Assembly: GCA_910586605.1 (NCBI GenBank)
Contig: CAJUJR010000040.1
Span: 1 to 27,338 of the forward strand
Reading direction: 5' to 3'
Length of the DNA: 27,338 nucleotides
Origin: an uncultured Lachnospiraceae bacterium
GTDB lineage: Bacteria; Bacillota; Clostridia; Lachnospirales; Lachnospiraceae
The position numbers were made by a program, and so were the translations under genes. This document shows, piece after piece, positions 16,455 to 24,447 of the stretch. The first letter of the stretch is position 1. Every line of letters begins with the position of its first letter. The notes beneath the pieces are model-generated. The model saw only the letters and a program-made list of their open reading frames with translations. It made no database searches and was not told the origin of the DNA.

Positions 16455-16485
16455 CAATCAAACCAAACCTATTATCATCAGATGG

Positions 16486-16758
16486 CTAGTTCACAGCATC
16501 CTTTAAAGCCTTACCTGCCTTAAATTTAGGAGCTTTAGAAGCCTTAATGCTCATCTTTTCGCCAGTTAAAGGATTTCTGCCTTCTCTTGCTGCCCTCTCA
16601 ATTACTTCAAACGTACCAAATCCAACTAACTGGATCTTTTCACCCTTTTTCAATTCATCAGTAACAACATCAATAAATGCTTTTAATGCTTTCTCAGAAT
16701 CTTTTTTAGACAGTTCTGCCTGTTCAGCGATAGCTGTAACTAATTCTGTTTTGTTCAT
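16486..16758 (-). CDS. hup: DNA-binding protein HU
   Basis: A 90-residue nucleoid protein that bends DNA as a dimer. Typical start MNKTELVTAIAEQAELSKKD, core VGFGTFEVIERAAREGRNP with the DNA-intercalating RNP turn, and tail APKFKAGKALKDAVN. GAGGAGG precedes the ATG. Its promoter is near consensus, in line with high expression. Confidence 0.98.
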   Translation of the reverse strand: MNKTELVTAIAEQAELSKKDSEKALKAFIDVVTDELKKGEKIQLVGFGTFEVIERAAREGRNPLTGEKMSIKASKAPKFKAGKALKDAVN

Positions 16759-16806
16759 GGGTTAATCCTCCTCAATCATAATTTCCGTAAAAAAGTTACA
16801 AATCTA

Positions 16807-16835
16807 TTTATACCCTCATTATGCCTGTTTGTCAA
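16807..16835 (-). promoter_or_regulatory. Sigma-A promoter of hup
   Basis: On the minus strand TTGACA (16830-16835), a 17-base spacer, and TATAAA (16807-16812). This is a near-perfect housekeeping promoter about 50 bp upstream of the HU start codon. Confidence 0.8.
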
Positions 16836-16912
16836 GGTTTTTCGGCAATTCTTTCCTTTTTCTTTTCCTATTTTATTATGATTTCCCATTTATGCCATAA
16901 GAATGACAATTT

Positions 16913-17251
16913 TCAGACACTTTTAAATCCTTCCATCTGAATTTCCAGCTCTTGATACTTTTTTAAAAGCCCTTTCTCCGAACCAAAACGGAGCGTTTCT
17001 ACAATCTGCCCCATCTGCTCAGATAAGGGCACCAAGCCAAGATTAGAAAGGACTCCTTTTAAAGTATGGGCATTTTCAAATGCCATATCTATATCATGCT
17101 TTTCCAAGGCAGTTTTTAACTCTTCAAAACCCGGATCCTTCATTAATTCATCAAAACATTCAAAATAAAACTCTTTATCACCCAAAAAACGGTTCATCGC
17201 CCCATCAATGTCACACCCCAGATTTTTCAATTTTAAAAGCCTTTCCTCCAT
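16913..17251 (-). CDS. Standalone Hpt-domain phosphotransfer protein
   Basis: A 112-residue helical protein with the Hpt signature FENAHTLKGVLSNLGL; the His of HTLKG is the phosphorylation site. Hpt domains relay phosphate between receiver domains of hybrid kinases and response regulators. No partner kinase is in the window. Start 17251 has AGGAGGG five bases upstream; the longer frame to 17314 has no site. A role in the sporulation phosphorelay is possible but unproven. Confidence 0.85.
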   Translation of the reverse strand: MEERLLKLKNLGCDIDGAMNRFLGDKEFYFECFDELMKDPGFEELKTALEKHDIDMAFENAHTLKGVLSNLGLVPLSEQMGQIVETLRFGSEKGLLKKYQELEIQMEGFKSV

Positions 17252-17336
17252 ATTTTCCCTCCTAAAACCACATATGCACAAAGTTATTCTTATTGAAGCA
17301 TTATTTTCCTGCACAATTCTTTATTTCCTATTACAT

Positions 17337-17369
17337 AAAAAGAGCCATTGCCATGCAACCGCCCTTTTT
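17337..17369 (-). terminator. Terminator of the secreted beta-rich protein gene
   Basis: AAAAAGAGCCATTGC pairs with GCAACCGCCCTTTTT around CAT, allowing two G-U pairs and one mismatch. A T run ends the minus-strand copy. It lies 33 bp past the stop of the upstream gene. Confidence 0.6.
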
Positions 17370-17401
17370 ATTCTCGCATACGCTTTTTAACTATACCAAC
17401 G

Positions 17402-18778
17402 CTATTTTGTATAAGCCAGACGCCCTAAAGACACATAGTCAGACGCCCAGTCGCCTGTAGCTTTTACAGAAGCATACCTTACATAAATATAACTTCCCTC
17501 CGGACATACTTTTGCTGCATTAGACAGCTTTAATTTACCGCCTGCCCGCAGATTTTTCGGCTTTAATTTCGTATCAAACGGAATAGACGCCTCTGATACC
17601 TCTCCTGCTGTAGACACTACAATCTGATACGCATAACTGCTGACATTCTCAAACTCAACACCTGTAACTTTTCCCGTCCTGTCTACAGTCTTTTTAATTT
17701 TTAACTCCTGCACCTCAGTATCTGCATTAAATGGAAGGAACTCCACAATGCCATTTTCTATTTTAGACGCATCCTTTACCGTAATTGTCCGCAGCCCCGG
17801 ATAGTCATAAACCATAACCTTGGACGGAGCAATATATGCAGCCCTCTCTGTCGCCTCAACCTGCTGGCAACGGACTTCAAACTGCCCTGGGTAATAACGG
17901 TCTATCTCATCTATTTCATTGGAAAGGTATACTTCTGTAGGTTCTGACACCTGTATCCAATCTCTATTCCCGCTTGCTCCAAACCGATACTCTAACCCTG
18001 CCTTCAGCACATACGCCTGCTTATCTAAATCTGTCTTATTCACTTTTGGGGCGGCTTTCAATCTTGTAACCTTTACTTTTAACTCATTCCCACCAAAAGT
18101 ATATCTTGCATTATATTTCAAATACGATTTACCTTCACTGCCATACTTAATCCCGCTGTCTTTTGGGTTTGTAACCTTTTCTGCCGGACCCGGCATCTGT
18201 CTGAAATACAAGGTAACTCCCTGTGGTTCATAAATCCCTAAGGTAACGTCATCACTATAATCCTTCCACAAGCCATACGTTGTACGGTACTGAAATTCAT
18301 ACCTTGACAGCCCCTCTTCCCCTACCTGGAAATTGACTGCCTTGGTCTCTGCGTCATATTTCCCTTTGACTCTGGAAAGAACCGGATCAATATCGATCAA
18401 AATAGCATCGTCATACTTTGTACTTTTTACAATTATAAAATTTCTTTTTGCCGGGTTTAAAACTGAAATATCCACTGTTATCTTTGGGGTTGGCGTGCTC
18501 CCGTCCATTTCTGGTATTTCGTAAACGTCCCACTCTTTTTCCCTTACCTTTGTAACCTCCCCTCCCTGTTTGTAGTTACCGTTGGGAAATTTACCAAAAC
18601 TTCCCTGTCATCCCTATCCAGACCTGAAACAGCCAAAGTCTGTTCCTCATAATTTACCACTACAGACGCTTTCCCTGCCAGGCTTGCCGCTTCAGCAGAG
18701 GAAACATCCAGGCCAAACACCGCCAACATAGCAGCAATCCCCCATAATAAAATGTGCTGGTATCCATTTCTTAACCAT
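17402..18778 (-). pseudogene. Secreted beta-rich protein of unknown function, two frame changes
   Basis: No known domain recognised. The N-terminal part (GIAAMLAVFGLDVSSAEA then SVVVNYEEQTLAVSGL) is a signal peptide and start of a secreted protein. The C-terminal 368 codons hold beta-rich units, for example YEFQYRTTYGLWKDYSD and LEYRFGASGNRDWIQV, which look like diverged repeats. A good start is ATG 18778 with GGGGA upstream; it is in the same frame as the C-terminal part. The middle is in another frame: a shift is needed at the G5 run 18739-18743 and back at the G-rich run 18556-18566 (minus-strand G). A GTG at 18807 would leave one shift only. Short G-tract indels could be sequencing errors, slippage or decay. 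Confidence 0.6.
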
Positions 18779-18904
18779 ATAAATCCCCCATTCTTATGTG
18801 CTGACACAAGTATTCCACTAAAATTGTACTCCCCACCCAGACTCCATTAATTTTATCGGCAAATTTTTCTAAATGCATTACATCCCTGCAATTGCAAAAA
18901 CCAC

Positions 18905-18941
18905 AAAAAGCCCCTGATTTCATTATATCAAAGGGACTTTT
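18905..18941 (-). terminator. spoVT terminator
   Basis: AAAAAGCCCCTGAT and ATCAAAGGGACTTTT pair with one wobble and a small bulge. On the minus strand the arm ends in GGGGCTTTTTG. It lies 30 bp past the spoVT stop. Confidence 0.65.
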
Positions 18942-18970
18942 CATGGTCAATGCAATTATATGGATTTTTA

Positions 18971-19513
18971 TTACTGTTCCATCTGCTTTCCAAGAAAATT
19001 TGCAGCAAATGAAACAAGGTTTTCCTCCGCTGCACCAAATTTTTTGTCCGTATTTTTTGTTAGGAGAATCACGCTTCCCATTACGTCCCCCTCCACAATA
19101 ATCGGGCAAATCACCTCACATGCATATTTCTTTTCCTCATTTGCAACCGGAACATAACTTTGTGTATGGTCTGTTGTAACCTTCTCCCGGTTTGCAATTA
19201 CTTTTTCCATTTCTTTACTGATTGGCTTTTGCAGCAATTCCTTTTTTCCGCTAGAAGAAACAGCAATAAAATGATCCCTGTCGGTTACTGCCACAATACC
19301 GCCGGAAGTCTGTGCCAATGAATCTACATATTGTTTTGCCAATTCCCCCAATTCTACAATTGGCGAATATTTTTTTAAAATAATTTCTCCCTCACGGTCA
19401 GTATAAATTTCCAGGGAATCCCCCTCCCTAATCCGCAATGTCCTCCTGATTTCCTTAGGAATTACCACACGCCCCAAATCATCAATACGTCTGACTATGC
19501 CCGTTGCCTTCAT
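18971..19513 (-). CDS. spoVT: Stage V sporulation transcription factor SpoVT
   Basis: Forespore regulator that tunes sigma-G genes and germination properties. The 180-residue length matches Bacillus SpoVT (178). The N-terminal AbrB-type swapped-hairpin DNA-binding domain reads MKATGIVRRIDDLGRVVIPK and TLRIREGDSLEIYTDREGEI; the C-terminal part (about 55-180) is the GAF-like domain. Start 19513 has GGAGGAG about ten bases upstream; the frame to 19579 is not used. A sigma-G-type promoter and a structured leader lie upstream. In Bacillus spoVT lies near the rqcP-yabP cluster; here hup, an Hpt protein and a secreted protein lie between. Confidence 0.96.
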   Translation of the reverse strand: MKATGIVRRIDDLGRVVIPKEIRRTLRIREGDSLEIYTDREGEIILKKYSPIVELGELAKQYVDSLAQTSGGIVAVTDRDHFIAVSSSGKKELLQKPISKEMEKVIANREKVTTDHTQSYVPVANEEKKYACEVICPIIVEGDVMGSVILLTKNTDKKFGAAEENLVSFAANFLGKQMEQ

Positions 19514-19578
19514 TTGCCACTTTCTCCTCCATTTCTCACTTTTTCTATGAGCTATAGTAAATTCTACTATTTTTCTCA

Positions 19579-19641
19579 CTTCCCATTATGCTGCCATTGC
19601 AGCAAAACAATCATGGGAAGAACATTGTTTTTGCGTTCTTC
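19579..19641 (-). other. Structured spoVT leader
   Basis: Three inverted repeats in the untranslated leader: CTTCCCAT (19579-19586) with ATGGGAAG (19613-19620), enclosing GCTGC-catt-GCAGC, and GAAGAAC (19617-19623) with GTTCTTC (19635-19641). The outer stems share GAAG, so they are mutually exclusive, as in a switch or a protein-binding site. SpoVT autoregulation is possible. Confidence 0.45.
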
Positions 19642-19662
19642 TTTACACAATTGTTATGAAAT

Positions 19663-19691
19663 TAGTATGCGAAAATGAGAAAGAATTATAC
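19663..19691 (-). promoter_or_regulatory. Sigma-G-type promoter of spoVT
   Basis: On the minus strand GTATA (19687-19691), a 17-base spacer, and CATACTA (19663-19669). The consensus is GHATR-N18-CATWHTA, so boxes match and the spacer is one short. spoVT is a sigma-G gene in Bacillus. Confidence 0.55.
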
Positions 19692-19749
19692 AAAAAAATT
19701 TGACAGGCAATGTCTTCAAGTGTTACAGTTCACAATTCTTTCCAAGGAC

Positions 19750-22008
19750 TTAACAAATTACTGCAGTAATCTCTTCATATTTCCCTGAAAACCCTTCATG
19801 GAGCATTTTTACCTGCAGCCCATTGTTCCGTTTTTCTGAAAACATAAATTCATACAGGTTATATTCCCCGTCTTCATAAGCAAAATCTACCCCGTTATCC
19901 TGATAATGGATATAGCAGCTATCCTCCTGCACATCCTGTTTCCTTCCAAAAATTACTGTTTTTTTCAAGGTTTTAGGATAATACTCCAATGTCAGCGCTT
20001 TTATATTTTCCGGCTCTACCGACTGCATTTCCCCATAAACCGGCAAAATGCTCCCCCCTTTAATATATAGCGGGCATACGTCAAGCGGCGCTTCTTTTAA
20101 AATATAGCGTCCCCCTGTAATCCGTTCCTTTGTCCAGTAATCTACCCAGATCCCTTCCGGCAGATATACCATCCGTTCCCGTGCCCCCTGCTGCACTATT
20201 GGGGCGGCAAGCATGCAGCTCCCTATCATATATTCATCATTACATTCCCATGTATTTTTATCCTGCTGATAGTGCATAACAAGAGGACGCAGGATCGGAA
20301 ACCCTGTTTTTGTCTCTTCATAGCACAAATCATACAGATAAGGAAGATATTTATACCGTAACTGTATATATTTACGGTTAATATCAAGCGTCTGCTTATC
20401 GAAAACCCAAGGTTCCTGCCGCCTTGTATATTTTGCACTGTGGTTCCTGAAAAGAGGCGAGAAACAGGCTGCCTCAATCCAACGGCATAAGAGTTCTGGC
20501 GTCGTATGGGAACCAAACCCTCCAATATCTGCTCCAACAATTGGCATTCCTGACATGCCCAGATTCAGCATCTGTGGAATAGACATCTGCAAATGCGCCC
20601 AAAGGCTCTGGTTATCTCCTGTCCAAACAGTTGAATATTTCTGGGAACCACTGTAACATGCCCTAGTAATTACAAAAGGACGCCTTCCATCATGTTTTTT
20701 CAGCCCTTCATAAGTTGCTTTTGCCATTAAATGCCCATAGACATTATGGATTTCCTTATGAAGGCGTGGGAAACCATCTCCAGGAAAAACAATGTCATCC
20801 GGAAGCGGGCCTTTAAAACTTGCCGGCTCATTCATATCATTCCAGATCCCACGGATTCCCTGTTTTGTAAGGAATTCTGTCTGTTTTCCCCACCATTCCC
20901 TTACCTTCCCAGATGTAAAATCTGGGAATACAGAATCCCCAGGCCATACGGTATTATGGTAGACATCCCCATCTGGATCTTTTGCAAAATATCCATTCCG
21001 GATTCCCTCGTCATACATATGGTAACCCTCTTCTGCCTTTGTCCCCGGGTCAATAATCGTTACAAGTTTCATCCCCATTTTTGACAGCTCACTGCTTAAC
21101 TCTTCTAAACTTGGAAATGTCTCATCATTTTTTGTAAATACTTTATAATGATCCATATAATCAATGTCCAAATGGATCGCATCGCATGGTATCCCATACA
21201 TCCTAAAGTTTTTTGCTATTGTAAGAACTTCCTCTGCACTCGCATAGCTCCACCGGGACTGATGGTAACCAAGCGTCCACATCTGAGGGAGAGGCGCACG
21301 CCCAGTAAGAGAAGTATACCCTTCTATAATCTCCGCAACCGTGTCTCCTGCAATAAAATAATAATCCATCTCCCCATCAACTGCCCCAAACGAATAATAG
21401 CGGCTGCTCCCAAATCCCATATCAAAATAAGACTGGTAAGTATTATCCAGAAAAATCCCATAAACAGCGTCTTCCCTCAGGACAATAAAAAATGGAAGCG
21501 ATTTATACATTGCCCGGAAAGACGGATTCTCTACCTGTGGGTCTGGATTATCAGAATTCCACATGACATAATCATAATTCTTTTTATTCAAAAATCCTGT
21601 TTTATCCCCCAGCCCATAAATTACCTCATCCCCAAACAGCTTTTTTGCTACTTGGAAACAGCATGATTCATCCCCAGAATGGACAATGTGCCCTTCCCGG
21701 CGCATTTGCTCTGTCTCTTCCTCTGTCAATGCCTGGCATTCCTGCTCTATCTTCCCTTCATAATCTGCACAAAGAAGTTTCTGCCTTTTATCATAAATTT
21801 TTAAGGCGCCGTCCTCTGCTGCATATATGGAAAGATATTCCGTGCCCAATGCCTGTACTGCCCCACCAACGCCAGGAATTTCCCTGAGCCTGGACTTTGG
21901 CACAACCGGCTTCTCCATTGCAAAAGAACTTTTTTCCCCATCAAAAGAATGGATTCTCAAAATCTTATCCGTAATTGCATCAATAAAAAGATTTTCCCTG
22001 ATTTTCAT
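19750..22008 (-). CDS. GH31 alpha-glucosidase, probably cytoplasmic
   Basis: A 752-residue glycoside hydrolase family 31 enzyme that releases glucose or xylose from the non-reducing end of alpha-glycosides. No signal peptide. The N-terminal beta domain is followed by the catalytic barrel from about 240: WTLGYHQSRWSY and DAIHLDIDYMD, nucleophile Asp391 in GIWNDMNEPASF, acid/base Asp465 in WTGDNQSLW, and ADIGGF. C-terminal beta domains complete it. Characterised gut Ruminococcus/Blautia enzymes of this type prefer isomaltose-like links, but the substrate cannot be read from sequence here. GGAGG lies six bases upstream of the ATG. A serine hydrolase gene 72 bp upstream is probably co-transcribed. 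Confidence 0.95.
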   Translation of the reverse strand: MKIRENLFIDAITDKILRIHSFDGEKSSFAMEKPVVPKSRLREIPGVGGAVQALGTEYLSIYAAEDGALKIYDKRQKLLCADYEGKIEQECQALTEEETEQMRREGHIVHSGDESCCFQVAKKLFGDEVIYGLGDKTGFLNKKNYDYVMWNSDNPDPQVENPSFRAMYKSLPFFIVLREDAVYGIFLDNTYQSYFDMGFGSSRYYSFGAVDGEMDYYFIAGDTVAEIIEGYTSLTGRAPLPQMWTLGYHQSRWSYASAEEVLTIAKNFRMYGIPCDAIHLDIDYMDHYKVFTKNDETFPSLEELSSELSKMGMKLVTIIDPGTKAEEGYHMYDEGIRNGYFAKDPDGDVYHNTVWPGDSVFPDFTSGKVREWWGKQTEFLTKQGIRGIWNDMNEPASFKGPLPDDIVFPGDGFPRLHKEIHNVYGHLMAKATYEGLKKHDGRRPFVITRACYSGSQKYSTVWTGDNQSLWAHLQMSIPQMLNLGMSGMPIVGADIGGFGSHTTPELLCRWIEAACFSPLFRNHSAKYTRRQEPWVFDKQTLDINRKYIQLRYKYLPYLYDLCYEETKTGFPILRPLVMHYQQDKNTWECNDEYMIGSCMLAAPIVQQGARERMVYLPEGIWVDYWTKERITGGRYILKEAPLDVCPLYIKGGSILPVYGEMQSVEPENIKALTLEYYPKTLKKTVIFGRKQDVQEDSCYIHYQDNGVDFAYEDGEYNLYEFMFSEKRNNGLQVKMLHEGFSGKYEEITAVIC

Positions 22009-22080
22009 ACAAAACCTCCTGCTACGCTTTTACAACACAAATTATAGCCTACGAAACCCTATGCCCCACTTTTCCCTTTC

Positions 22081-23277
22081 CTATTCCAAAGCAGAATATA
22101 CAATATTCCGGATGGTTTGTACATCACGGTATCCATTGCCACCGCATTTCTGAATCATATATACAATCCCCAAATCCTCCTTTGGGTCCATGCAGGCATA
22201 ACAGCCAAGCCATCCATCCCATCCGTATTCCCCTTCTGAGCCAAGCTGCATTGCTTCCCCCAGATCTATCATTACACGCATCAGGTTCCCATAGCCATAT
22301 CCCTGCAACTGTTCCCAGTTCAAACAGGTAAGCTGCTGCTTACCCAGATGATTCCCAACCATACACTCTACCGTCTTCCTGCCCAAGATGCGTACCCCAT
22401 TGTATGTCCCCCTCCCAAGCATCATTTTTACAAATTTACTGTAATCATCTACAGTTGAAACAAGGCCTGCCCCACCAGACTCAAAAGCCGGCCTCCTCAA
22501 ATGCATATAAGACAGCCCCAGGTGCTGCCAGGTACACGGCTCCAACGTCTGTGTTTCTGGCATATACTGATAATTCTGGCAAAAACGCCCTTGCTTTTCC
22601 TCCGGCACATAAAAATCTGTATCCACCATGCCAAGCGGCCCCAAAACAGCCTCCTTTAAATATTCCCCATACGTCTTTTTTGTAACCACTTCAACAACAG
22701 CGCCAAGTACATCTGCACAAAAGCTGTAGCACCAGCCTTCCCCCGGCTGGAAGCACAATGGCTGCTGCCCAATCAGGTTCGCCAAATCATACGTTGTTGT
22801 TGGTTTATCTTCCTCAAAAATCTTACGGTAATATTCATCAATCATCTCCTGCATTTTCATCCCTGCCGGAAATGACGCATCCGGATAGACAACGCCCGCC
22901 GTCATATCCATTAAGTGCTGTATTGTGACTTCTTCCCTAACAGGGACATATCCCTTTTCTGTTAGTACCTGCTGGTTTTTAAACCCTGGCAGATAGCGGC
23001 TCACCGGGTCAGAAAGCTGCAGCATGCCTTTTTCAACCAACGTCATTACTGCTACCGATGTAATAGGTTTTGTCAAAGAATAACAACGGAATATACTGTC
23101 TGGCGCCATCGGAATCTTCTTTTCCTTATCTGCCTCCCCATACTCTTTGCGGTAAACCTCTTCCCCTTTATGTATAACACAGACAGAAGCCCCCACAATA
23201 CAGTCCGGATCCTTGCTAACCCCCAATAAATTCGATGAAATCGCCCCATCCAACCTTTTTAAAATTTCTTGATTCAT
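22081..23277 (-). CDS. Serine hydrolase, beta-lactamase/EstB-like family
   Basis: A 398-residue member of the PF00144 serine hydrolase family (class C beta-lactamase fold; esterases and D-amino peptidases). The active-site motif SxxK is Ser67-Leu-Thr-Lys70, and Tyr184 in GWCYSF fits the YxN/YxS motif. The third motif near the end (IQKCGGNG) replaces the usual HxG. No signal peptide, so a cytoplasmic esterase-like role is likelier than antibiotic resistance. GGGGGA precedes the ATG. It lies 72 bp upstream of the GH31 gene on the same strand; the pair could handle acylated glycosides, but that is inference. Confidence 0.88.
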   Translation of the reverse strand: MNQEILKRLDGAISSNLLGVSKDPDCIVGASVCVIHKGEEVYRKEYGEADKEKKIPMAPDSIFRCYSLTKPITSVAVMTLVEKGMLQLSDPVSRYLPGFKNQQVLTEKGYVPVREEVTIQHLMDMTAGVVYPDASFPAGMKMQEMIDEYYRKIFEEDKPTTTYDLANLIGQQPLCFQPGEGWCYSFCADVLGAVVEVVTKKTYGEYLKEAVLGPLGMVDTDFYVPEEKQGRFCQNYQYMPETQTLEPCTWQHLGLSYMHLRRPAFESGGAGLVSTVDDYSKFVKMMLGRGTYNGVRILGRKTVECMVGNHLGKQQLTCLNWEQLQGYGYGNLMRVMIDLGEAMQLGSEGEYGWDGWLGCYACMDPKEDLGIVYMIQKCGGNGYRDVQTIRNIVYSALE

Positions 23278-23306
23278 AATAATCCCCCATTCCTGTAATA
23301 ATAATA

Positions 23307-23390
23307 TTACTATTCACGGTCAATTTCTGGGAAAAAGCTAAGATTGTTGTGATTGCGCATAAATTTAGCCCTTTTCCAGAAATTGACTGT
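23307..23390. repeat. 26-bp hairpin element between divergent genes
   Basis: It begins with TTACTATTCACGG, the same end motif as the elements near 27000. The arms (23316-23341 and 23365-23390) share TCAATTTCTGG/CCAGAAATTGA and pair over 26 bp with about four mismatches. CCAGAAATTGAYTGTA recurs at 26938-26953. It lies between the serine hydrolase and the CmpB-like gene. Confidence 0.7.
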
Positions 23391-23436
23391 AAAAACGGTT
23401 AACAATAATTTACAAGTTATAAAAATTTGTATACAT

Positions 23437-23465
23437 TTTACAACAAAAGACACACTAATTATACC
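23437..23465 (+). promoter_or_regulatory. Sigma-A promoter of the CmpB-like gene
   Basis: TTTACA (23437-23442), a 17-base spacer and TATACC (23460-23465). The start codon follows after 24 bp, so the leader is very short. Confidence 0.65.
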
Positions 23466-23489
23466 AAAACTTCATTGGAGGTACAACTC

Positions 23490-23906
23490 ATGACACAGTT
23501 ACAAGCATATATAATTATGTTTTTTACAAGCGGTTTTCTTTACTGCGGGATTGAAGTCCTTGCCAGGGGATATTCACACATTTCCATGTTTCTGGCTGGC
23601 GGAACCTGCTTTCTCCTGGTAGGCGCTATAGAATATATATTAGGAAGTTCTCCTTCTTTCCTTTTCCAGATGTTTCTTTGCGGATTAATGATAACTACAG
23701 TGGAACTGTTATTTGGCCTTGTTGTCAACCGGCAGCTCCATCTTAACGTATGGGATTACTCAGGCCTGCAATATAACTTCCAGGGACAGATCTGCCTGCT
23801 CTATTCTATCTTTTGGTTTTTCCTGTCCTGCCCCGTTATTCTGCTGTATGACTATATGAAATTCCTGCTGCTGGATTCCCAGATCCCCCATTACCATATT
23901 TTTTAA
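23490..23906 (+). CDS. CmpB-like small membrane protein (putative ABC transporter permease)
   Basis: A 138-residue integral membrane protein with about four transmembrane helices and the motif VVNRQLHLNVWDYSGLQYNF GQICLLYS typical of the PF06541 family (putative ABC-transporter type IV, CmpB). The family function is not established and no ATPase is adjacent. Start 23490 has GGAGG eight bases upstream; the frame to 23427 runs through the promoter. It is the only plus-strand gene in the window, with its own promoter and a strong terminator. Confidence 0.85.
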   Translation: MTQLQAYIIMFFTSGFLYCGIEVLARGYSHISMFLAGGTCFLLVGAIEYILGSSPSFLFQMFLCGLMITTVELLFGLVVNRQLHLNVWDYSGLQYNFQGQICLLYSIFWFFLSCPVILLYDYMKFLLLDSQIPHYHIF

Positions 23907-23976
23907 AATTGCTCCTGCGCCTGCCTGGCCTATTGCCGCTTTAAGATTTGACAAATCTAATCAATTTGTTGAAATT

Positions 23977-24017
23977 AAAAAACCGGTTGTCTTTATTATT
24001 AAGGCAACCGGTTTTTT
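23977..24017. terminator. Bidirectional terminator between CmpB-like and HPr-like genes
   Basis: AAAAAACCGGTTG (23977-23989) and CAACCGGTTTTTT (24005-24017) are exact 13-bp complements; the inner CTT/AAG can extend the stem. T runs occur on both strands, and the two genes converge here. Confidence 0.9.
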
Positions 24018-24046
24018 CTTTTTCTTCTTTTGTCTAACCTTCTCAT

Positions 24047-24283
24047 TTATGCAACTGCTACCCAGCTTAAATCATTGACAAGCCTTTCCTTTTCCTGACG
24101 GTTTCCATTGCAGGTTACCCACATCTGGTTCCTTAAATCAATCGTCATAATCCCCAAAATAGACTTGGCATCTACACAGTAGCTTCCACAATATAAATCT
24201 ACATCTGAATCGTAGCCTGAAACTACGTGTACAAACTTATTCACATCAGCAACATCATTAAATTTAATTTGGATTTTTTCCAT
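24047..24283 (-). CDS. HPr-like protein lacking the phosphorylatable His
   Basis: A 78-residue protein with the HPr fold signature VDAKSILGIMTIDL, where Ser46 of true HPr sits in KSI. The His15 motif (GxHARPA) is absent: the N-terminal region reads NKFVHVVSGYDSDVDLYCG. It therefore cannot act as a normal PTS phosphocarrier. Such HPr-like proteins are common in Lachnospiraceae and their role is unknown; a regulatory function through the Ser site is possible. GGAGAG lies upstream of the ATG. A TATAAT (24333-24338, minus) precedes the gene without a clear -35. Confidence 0.8.
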   Translation of the reverse strand: MEKIQIKFNDVADVNKFVHVVSGYDSDVDLYCGSYCVDAKSILGIMTIDLRNQMWVTCNGNRQEKERLVNDLSWVAVA

Positions 24284-24447
24284 ATATGCTCACTCTCCTT
24301 TACCTTAATAATTCGCATATGCTATCCAATACATTATATTCAAATTCCCCATCAAGTGTTGTAGATATTACCATATTTTCCCCGGCATTTTTATACATTT
24401 TCTACTCAATTTTATACCTTTTCTATGAAATTTTGTGAATTTTTCGT

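Noticed and set aside
22081..23277. True beta-lactamase resistance gene
   Set aside because: No signal peptide, and the third active-site motif is not HTG/KTG. An esterase-like family member is likelier.
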